Origin: Anaerolineae bacterium
GTDB lineage: Bacteria > Chloroflexota > Anaerolineae > J102
DNA: 10,051 bases
Assembly: GCA_026992375.1 (NCBI GenBank)
Contig: JALXAF010000495.1
Location: forward strand, 1-10,051
Direction: 5' to 3'
This document shows positions 5,250-10,051 of the stretch, piece after piece; within the stretch, counting starts at the first letter, position 1, and every line of letters starts with the position of its first letter. Under the pieces are notes generated by a model that saw only the letters and a program-made list of their open reading frames with translations, made no database searches and was not told the origin of the DNA. Position numbers and translations under genes: made by a program.

Positions 5250-7028
5250 ATGACCTGGAAAATACGAGCCCAACAACAATCCCTGCTGGATGACGAAACG
5301 GGCGCGATCTACAAAGACTGGGGCGGTCGCCTGACCATGGCCCTGGCCTTCCCCAACACCTACTACGTGGGCATGAGCTCCCTGGCGTTGCAGACCCTCT
5401 ATCGGCTCTTCAACGCCTCGCCCGACGTGGTCTGCGAGCGCGTCTTCTGGGATAAAGGCGGCTACGAAGCCCGCCGCCCGCTGCTGACCCTGGAATCGGG
5501 GCGGCGGGTGGACGAAGTGGATGTGTGGGCCTTCACCATCTCCTACGAAATGGACTTCTTCAATGTGGTGGAGATGCTGCGGCAGGCGGGCGTGCCGCCC
5601 CTGGCCCGAGATCGAGACGAATCCTGGCCCCTGCTCATCGCTGGCGGCCCCGGCGTGACCATGAACCCCGAGCCCATGGCCCCCATCTTCGACGCCATCG
5701 TCATCGGCGAGGGCGAAGAGATCGCCGCCGACCTGATGGATCTGTTCCGGCAAGCCATCCACGGGCCGCGGGCGCACCTGTTGGCCGAGCTGAGTCAGAT
5801 GCCTGGAGTTTACGTCCCCCAACTGGTCCCGCCCCTGGCCGAGCAGGGGCCCGATCGGGTGCAGATACAGCGCTTGTGGGTGCGCGATCAGAGCAAACAT
5901 CCCCCCATCAGCAGCCTCTACACCCAACAGACCGAATTTCGCGGGATGCACCTGATGGAGATAGCCCGCGGCTGCGGTCGCGGCTGCCGATTTTGTCTGG
6001 CGGGCTACGTCTATCGCCCGCCCCGCGAGCTGCCCATGACCCTGCTGCTGGACTGGGCGCGGGAGGGGCTGAAACACACCGACCGCATCGGCCTCATCTC
6101 CGCGGCCGTCTCCGATCATTCCCAGATCGACGAGCTGGCTCCGGCCCTGGTGGATATGGGCGCCCGACTCAGCGCCTCATCCATGCGCGTCGATCCCATC
6201 TCTCGCCCTCTGGTGACCGCGCTGCGGGCCAGCGGTGCGCAGACCCTCACCATCGCGCCCGAGGCCGGCTCCGCCCGCCTGCGGAACGTCATCGCCAAAA
6301 CCCAAACCGAGGAGCAATTGCTGGAGGCCGTGGCCCTGGCCGCGGAGCTGGATTTCCCCCAGATCAAATTTTATTTCATGATCGGACATCCCACCGAAGA
6401 GCAGGAGGACATCGAAGAACTGGTGGCCTTCACCCTCAAGGCCCGCAAGATCTTCAAACGCCGCATCGCCATGAACGCCACCCCCTTCGTGCCCAAAGCC
6501 CACACGCCCTTCCAGTGGATGCCCATGACCGACGCCCGCACCCTGAAGAAACGCCAATCCTTCATCATGCGCAAGCTGGGACGGCACAAGATCGCGGTGC
6601 GGGCCGATTCACCCGCCTGGGCCGAAGTGCAGGGCGTGTTGGCCCGGGGCGACCGCCGTCTGGCCCAGGTGCTGCTGGATATCCCCCGTCTCAGCGTGCG
6701 GGATTTCTGGGCGACCATGGAGCGCCACGGCCTGACGCGCGACGAATTCCTGGGCCCACTGCCGCCAAAAGCCCCCATGCCCTGGCAGATCGTGGCCAGC
6801 GGGGTCAAGGAAAACTTCTTTCGGGCGGAATGGCGGCTGGCGCAAAAAGCCCGGCCGGGCCCCCATTGCCCGCCCGATAGCGCCAATTGCCTCACCTGCG
6901 GCGTCTGCGATCCCGCCTGGGCCTATCGCTTCGAGCCCGACCGCTCGCTGAAAAGGAGCGAAGCGACTGGCGGGGGAGGGCCGGGGTGGGAGCGAAGCTC
7001 TGGCGGCCTGGTCGGAAAAGGGAACTAA
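5250..7028 (+). CDS. B12-binding-domain radical SAM protein, TIGR03960-like
   Basis: A 592-aa protein. Residues 30-170 resemble the cobalamin-binding-like N-terminal domain of this family: FPNTYYVGMSSLALQTLY (34-51), GGYEARRPLLTLESG (70-84), and AGGPGVTMNPEPMAPIFDA followed by IGEGEE (131-157). No canonical D-x-H-x-x-G cobalamin motif is seen. The radical SAM cluster motif is ARGCGRGCRFCLAG, with C242, C246 and C249 ligating a 4Fe-4S cluster. Further barrel motifs are TIAPEAGSARLR (334-345) and KFYFMIGHPTEEQED (373-387). A second cysteine group, C540, C547, C550 and C553, sits near the C-terminus and could bind another cluster. Related proteins are often followed by a DUF2344 (TIGR03936) partner and ribonuclease G. 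Neither is here, so the gene appears to be monocistronic. The last 25-30 residues are Gly/Ser-rich and encoded by a direct repeat. The ATG at 5250 is the only sensible start. The reaction is unknown. Confidence 0.87.
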   Translation: MTWKIRAQQQSLLDDETGAIYKDWGGRLTMALAFPNTYYVGMSSLALQTLYRLFNASPDVVCERVFWDKGGYEARRPLLTLESGRRVDEVDVWAFTISYEMDFFNVVEMLRQAGVPPLARDRDESWPLLIAGGPGVTMNPEPMAPIFDAIVIGEGEEIAADLMDLFRQAIHGPRAHLLAELSQMPGVYVPQLVPPLAEQGPDRVQIQRLWVRDQSKHPPISSLYTQQTEFRGMHLMEIARGCGRGCRFCLAGYVYRPPRELPMTLLLDWAREGLKHTDRIGLISAAVSDHSQIDELAPALVDMGARLSASSMRVDPISRPLVTALRASGAQTLTIAPEAGSARLRNVIAKTQTEEQLLEAVALAAELDFPQIKFYFMIGHPTEEQEDIEELVAFTLKARKIFKRRIAMNATPFVPKAHTPFQWMPMTDARTLKKRQSFIMRKLGRHKIAVRADSPAWAEVQGVLARGDRRLAQVLLDIPRLSVRDFWATMERHGLTRDEFLGPLPPKAPMPWQIVASGVKENFFRAEWRLAQKARPGPHCPPDSANCLTCGVCDPAWAYRFEPDRSLKRSEATGGGGPGWERSSGGLVGKGN

Positions 7029-7046
7029 TTTCTGGGCGTGTACCTG

Positions 7047-7067
7047 GCGTCTTTGCAACTTTGCGTG
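7047..7067. repeat. CGCAAAG-type dispersed-repeat motif
   Basis: On the minus strand this reads CACGCAAAGTTGCAAAGACG, with GCAAAG repeated. It lies in the 62-bp gap between the convergent radical SAM and GT39 genes. It resembles the CACGAA motif at 2416-2450 in style and in position just after a gene end. The gap has no strong terminator: only weak 4-5 bp stems such as TGAGA/TCTCA (7066-7070 with 7080-7084). Confidence 0.25.
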
Positions 7068-7090
7068 AGACAAAACTCTTCTCAATGGAG

Positions 7091-9673
7091 TCAAGGATGC
7101 CCTTGCAGATGCTCTGGCCCCACCGGCTGGGTGGGCTGACCCGGCGGCGTCCAATAAAAACGCATCGCTTTGCCCCCGCCCCGCTGGAAGTAATCGATGC
7201 GAATGGGGTGCGGGCCCGCGGTCAGATTCAGGGTTAGCTCAACGGTGTTGGGACGATCCGGCTCCAGGGATTCGCCCGCGACCGCGCCATCCACCCAAAA
7301 ACGCACGCCGTCATCCGCATCCAGCCGAAAATGATACGCGCCATCGGTCGGAGCCAGGAGATCGCCCGTCCAGGTGACGCTGAAGGGGCCGGGCGTGGGC
7401 TCCTCTTCGGGCCAGGCGAACAGCAGGAAGGGATCGATGCGGGTCATAAAGGGTTCTCCCTGCCAATCTTCACCATGATAGTAGCGGCCCAGTAAGCCCC
7501 CGCCCTCGTACCTTCGCCCCACCGCGGCCGCGATGTCATCGGCGGGGATGTGCACGCGGAAGTAGAGGGGATCGCCCAATCGATCTCGCACCACCTCGCC
7601 CGCAGCGTTGGGATAGAAATAATGAAAGTAATCCATCAGATACTGGTAATCCAGGTCCAGCAGGAAGGTCGCGTCTTGTCCGGTGGGGGGCAGAGGCAGA
7701 TCGCTGGCGGGTTCGGCCACATGGTAAGCAGGCGCGGCCAGGCCGCCTCCCAGCTTGTCGAAAGGCGAATAGTGAATGGGGCCCAGATTCACGCCCACGG
7801 GATGCGTGGGGCGATAGGTGAAAAAGCGCACCGGCGAGAAGTAGTAAAGTCGCGGGCTGAGATAAAGCTGCTCTGAATCTTCCCGGGCCAGCACATCTCG
7901 GGCCACCTCGTTCTCCAGGGGCGTGAACGCAAGATACACATCGGGAGATCGGGCCTGTTCGTCGAAATAAGCCACGTAATTCAACCACCCCGCGGCAGCC
8001 AATCCGGCCAGCATCAACAGCGTGGTTCCCCAGCGCCAGAAACGATAACGGCGTCCGGGCAGCAACACCGCCCGCCAGGTGAGATTGTACGCGTCGGCCG
8101 CCATTAGCGCCACCGCGGGAGCCGCGGCCAGGGTGCGATAGGCCTGAGGAGCCTCGCCCAGCCGGGACAAAATCCCGCCCAGCAGGGTGATCCCCACCCA
8201 GATGATGACTAGCCCTCGCCGATGATCTCGCCATCGCCACAGCGACCAAGCCGCGCCCAGCAGGAAAAAGGCGCCGGTGATGGGATCCAGCATGGGCTTG
8301 CCGGGCAGGTTGTGCCGGGGATTGCGATCGCCCGCCACATCGAACATCAGCAAATGACGCTTCGTCGATTCCAGCAGGGGTTGCAGGCTATCGGCAGCCT
8401 GCACGTCGTTCATAATGCTCACCTGCCGGGTGCGATTGAGGAGGGTGAAGGGATTTTTGGCGTAGGTGAATCCCAGGGGAGCGAAGGTGACCGCATACAT
8501 CAACGCGAACAAGGCCACGCCCTGCCAGTTGCGCCGCAAAAAACTCTTATCCACCAGGGCGCGATAGCCCAGATAGATGAAGATGACCAGCACGGCCATG
8601 CGGATGCTGAGATAGGTGTACATGCCCAACCCCAGAACGAGCCCGGCCACGGCCCAATCCCCCAACGAACGCCGCCGCACCGCCCGCATGATGAAAAAGA
8701 GGGACAACACCTGCATCAGGGGCGGATAAACCTCATTCCAGCCCCAGCGACTCATGTTGACATGCCAGCGATTGAAGGCCAGAAAGGTGGCGGTGAGAAG
8801 AGCGGGGTAGGGGCCGTACATTTCCCGGGCCAAAAAATACAGTGCCAGCACCGTCAGCACACCGGGCAAAATCGATTGCAGCTTGACTGCGGCGAAGGTT
8901 GTTCCCAGCAGACGAAAGAACAGGGTTTGCAGGTAGATGAAGCCGTTGGGCGTTTCGTACCAGCCCACGCCAAAAAGGCTGTCGGCCCGTCCCTCCAGGG
9001 TGTGCAGCGCGTCCAGGGCCGCGTTGGTTTCGTCGATGAACACGCCCGGGGGCATCTGCCCGATATGATTCAGCCGAAACCACATGGCGATGCTGAGGAT
9101 GATGACCACCAGCAGGGCTTCTTGCCAGGGCTTGGGCCGGGGATAGTAGAGGAGGTTGAGGCGGGCAGTGAGCGATGCGCCGGTGCGTTGCGGACGACGC
9201 GTTGCAGGCTTCGCCTGCTCACCCGCGTTCTGCACCCGGGCCACGCCCAGCTTGTGCCCGAGATAAACGGGGTCTGGTTTGGGTCCGGGCTCGTCGAAGC
9301 GATCCGCGCGCCAGCCGGTGATCTGCGACGCGCCGACGGCCATGAGGATGAGCCCCGCGGCCCATGTCAGCGCCTGGTTCCAGGCGAAGGGCTGCCGCCA
9401 GATGGCCCACAAAGCGGCGAGGGTGACGAAAAATCCGCCCCAAAACAGCGCGAGCGCCGCCTTGCGACGCGTTCCCTGGGTGCGCATACGCTCTTCGCGC
9501 GGCTCTTCGGGCGGCGGCCAATCCCGCTCGATGCGCCAGAACGCGTACACGCCCAGGGCCGCGCCCGCCAGGGTCAGCCAGGGCGCAAAGGGGTGTGTTG
9601 CGGTCTCGGGCAGATGCCAGACGCCGAACAGGGTGAGGGTGACGGCTGCCAGGGCCAGGAGAGCGGTTACCAT
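7091..9673 (-). CDS. GT39-like (PMT family) membrane glycosyltransferase with C-terminal PA14 domain
   Basis: 860 aa from the ATG at 9673. Residues 1-120 hold three or four membrane helices, followed by a charged linker (about 125-180). Then comes a GT-C fold core: QMPPGVFIDETNAALDAL in the first periplasmic loop carries the likely catalytic D214 and E215, followed by some ten hydrophobic segments up to about residue 570. Such enzymes transfer sugar from a polyprenyl-phosphate donor outside the membrane. A soluble region follows, and residues 724-846 form a PA14 domain (GGGLLGRYYHGEDWQG, the strand FSVTWTGDLLAPTDGAYHF, then DADDGVRFWVDG), a carbohydrate-binding beta-barrel. An in-frame GTG at 9790 would add 39 residues. 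I prefer ATG 9673 because G/C at third codon positions drops upstream of it, the first membrane helix begins there, and the upstream DNA consists of inverted repeats. No clear Shine-Dalgarno precedes either start. Acceptor and sugar are unknown. Confidence 0.86.
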   Translation of the reverse strand: MVTALLALAAVTLTLFGVWHLPETATHPFAPWLTLAGAALGVYAFWRIERDWPPPEEPREERMRTQGTRRKAALALFWGGFFVTLAALWAIWRQPFAWNQALTWAAGLILMAVGASQITGWRADRFDEPGPKPDPVYLGHKLGVARVQNAGEQAKPATRRPQRTGASLTARLNLLYYPRPKPWQEALLVVIILSIAMWFRLNHIGQMPPGVFIDETNAALDALHTLEGRADSLFGVGWYETPNGFIYLQTLFFRLLGTTFAAVKLQSILPGVLTVLALYFLAREMYGPYPALLTATFLAFNRWHVNMSRWGWNEVYPPLMQVLSLFFIMRAVRRRSLGDWAVAGLVLGLGMYTYLSIRMAVLVIFIYLGYRALVDKSFLRRNWQGVALFALMYAVTFAPLGFTYAKNPFTLLNRTRQVSIMNDVQAADSLQPLLESTKRHLLMFDVAGDRNPRHNLPGKPMLDPITGAFFLLGAAWSLWRWRDHRRGLVIIWVGITLLGGILSRLGEAPQAYRTLAAAPAVALMAADAYNLTWRAVLLPGRRYRFWRWGTTLLMLAGLAAAGWLNYVAYFDEQARSPDVYLAFTPLENEVARDVLAREDSEQLYLSPRLYYFSPVRFFTYRPTHPVGVNLGPIHYSPFDKLGGGLAAPAYHVAEPASDLPLPPTGQDATFLLDLDYQYLMDYFHYFYPNAAGEVVRDRLGDPLYFRVHIPADDIAAAVGRRYEGGGLLGRYYHGEDWQGEPFMTRIDPFLLFAWPEEEPTPGPFSVTWTGDLLAPTDGAYHFRLDADDGVRFWVDGAVAGESLEPDRPNTVELTLNLTAGPHPIRIDYFQRGGGKAMRFYWTPPGQPTQPVGPEHLQGHP
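9204..9218. repeat. Palindrome GCAGGC-TTC-GCCTGC inside the GT39 linker
   Basis: A perfect 6-bp stem with a 3-nt loop sits in the codons for the polar linker between the N-terminal helices and the GT-C core (around residues 148-155). The surrounding linker is rich in Gln, Ala, Arg and Lys, and its coding sequence reads like a short REP-type hairpin insertion that kept the frame. This is an impression from composition, not a proven insertion. Confidence 0.35.
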
Positions 9674-9748
9674 TCTCAAAAGGTGAGCAAGAGTCGCCGC
9701 GGCCTTTTGGGCTGCGGGCCAAAGCGAGAGCGGAATGTCATGCGTTTG

Positions 9749-9804
9749 AAGTGCAACGCACTTGAGACAGGCGTTGGCCCGACGTCTCACCTGGTCAACG
9801 CCTG
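9749..9804 (-). promoter_or_regulatory. Two hairpins in the leader of the GT39 gene
   Basis: AAGTGC/GCACTT pair around AAC (9749-9763). CAGGCGTTGGCC (9768-9779) is an inverted copy of GGTCAACGCCTG (9793-9804) with one mismatch and a 13-nt loop. The alternative GTG start at 9790 would lie in that loop. Together with the heptamer hairpin further upstream, this gives a leader of stacked stems between the promoter and the ATG at 9673. They could be dispersed repeats, RNA stabilisers or control elements. The sequence does not decide. Confidence 0.45.
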
Positions 9805-9810
9805 AACCTG

Positions 9811-9866
9811 ATGCGTGATGCGTGATGCGTAACTATCTCACGAATTACGAATTAACGCATCACGCC
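9811..9866 (-). repeat. Heptamer repeats forming an 11-bp hairpin at the 5' end of the GT39 transcript
   Basis: ATGCGTG is repeated twice exactly and then as ATGCGTA (9811-9831). ACGAATT is repeated twice (9840-9853). GCGTGATGCGT (9820-9830) is the exact inverse complement of ACGCATCACGC (9855-9865), with a 24-nt loop. Because the predicted transcription start is near 9869, this stem would form almost at the 5' end of the message, a location known to protect some mRNAs from decay. Heptamer repeats of this sort are reported in cyanobacteria. Any relationship is inference. Confidence 0.6.
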
Positions 9867-9875
9867 GGTTGCTGT

Positions 9876-9904
9876 ATTGTACGTTGCGGCGAGGAAAAAT
9901 TCAA
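9876..9904 (-). promoter_or_regulatory. Sigma70-type promoter for the GT39 gene
   Basis: On the minus strand TTGAAT (9904-9899) and TACAAT (9881-9876) are separated by exactly 17 nt. These match the -35 and -10 consensus at 4 of 6 and 5 of 6 positions. Transcription would begin near 9869, about 196 nt before the ATG at 9673. The promoter lies 26 nt beyond the stop of the upstream partial gene, so the GT39 gene need not depend on read-through. Confidence 0.6.
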
Positions 9905-9930
9905 CAAGGAGTTCGGGCGCTTCAGACGCG

Positions 9931-10051
9931 CTACTGCACCCGCACCTGGCCCAAAACCACGCCCTTGTCGCTGAAGTTCACGGACAGGCGGCCCGTGTCG
10001 GGATGGTAGACGCCGATTTCCACGAAATACACGCCCGGCGGCGCATTCTCG
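9931..10051 (-). CDS. C-terminal end of an upstream protein, probably another membrane glycosyltransferase
   Basis: Reading leftwards from 10050 the frame gives 39 codons ending with TAG at 9933-9931. The 5' part is beyond the window. The peptide includes PPGVYFVEIGVYHPDTGRL, then a short Asp-Lys-Gly turn, then VVLGQVRVQ. It looks like the last beta strands of the sandwich domain that ends many large Chloroflexota GT39-type proteins (pattern PPG-x-Y-x-x-E-x-G-x-Y-x-x-x-T-G). The codon use fits the neighbouring genes. It is oriented like the GT39 gene and lies about 258 nt upstream of it, so two related membrane proteins may be adjacent. The identification rests on a short tail and is tentative. 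The stop and frame are clear. Confidence 0.6.
   Translation of the reverse strand, partial: ENAPPGVYFVEIGVYHPDTGRLSVNFSDKGVVLGQVRVQ

Noticed and set aside
5160..6119. Open frame of 319 codons on the minus strand opposite the radical SAM gene
   Set aside because: It is a shadow of the real gene. Its start region also overlaps the promoter area, and it has no domain-like pattern.
5525..6880. Open frame of 451 codons overlapping the radical SAM gene in another frame on the same strand
   Set aside because: The composition is dominated by Arg, Pro, Gly and His, with no motif. The radical SAM frame explains the sequence fully.
7066..7084. Possible terminator TGAGA/TCTCA in the gap after the radical SAM gene
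   Set aside because: It is a five-bp stem with a nine-nt loop and no following T-run on either strand.
8222..9805. Open frame of 527 codons on the plus strand opposite the GT39 gene
   Set aside because: It is rich in His, Gln and Gly with no recognisable domain. It arises because the opposite strand is a GC-rich membrane-protein gene with few stop-complement codons.
9811..9866. Short CRISPR-like array
   Set aside because: The units are 7 bp with no spacers, the arms are inverted rather than direct, and no cas gene is in the window.

Overview
The window is GC-rich, bacterial-looking DNA with short intergenic gaps. Its gene content suggests a member of the Chloroflexota, of the Anaerolineae/Caldilineae type. 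The pointers are a sugar/nucleoside ABC permease next to an adenosine-deaminase-like enzyme, a large GT39-type membrane glycosyltransferase ending in a PA14 domain, a stand-alone radical SAM protein of the TIGR03960 type, and intergenic DNA full of heptamer repeats. No marker gene or rRNA is present, so the assignment is an inference.

Layout: (1) 1-2392, plus strand: the 3' end of an ABC permease gene, an adenosine-deaminase-family hydrolase starting 5 nt later, then a two-part GNAT acetyltransferase. The first two look like one purine nucleoside uptake and deamination unit. (2) 2393-2851: a gene-free convergent gap holding a 191-bp miniature inverted-repeat element with a 9-bp target duplication and a hairpin-rich core. 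(3) 2852-4934, minus strand: a GT2 glycosyltransferase followed by a multi-TM flippase/LPG-synthase-TM (UPF0104/AglD-like) protein, a likely two-gene unit for lipid-linked glycan or cell-envelope glycosylation. (4) 4935-5249: a divergent promoter region with a sigma70-like promoter for the glycosyltransferase unit and an extended -10 for the next gene. (5) 5250-7028, plus strand: the radical SAM protein. (6) 7091-9673, minus strand: a GT39-like membrane glycosyltransferase with extra N-terminal membrane segments and a C-terminal PA14 domain, preceded by a good promoter and a hairpin-filled leader. (7) 9931-10051, minus strand: the last 39 codons of a further protein whose tail resembles the C-terminal domains attached to similar membrane glycosyltransferases.

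There is no CRISPR array, phage module, tRNA or rRNA. The most notable non-genic observations are the miniature element, and 7-bp-periodic repeat clusters (three intergenic sites, different heptamers) lying just upstream of coding starts. Three of the preferred starts are GTG or TTG. They were chosen from ribosome-binding sites, spacing to the previous gene, or composition.
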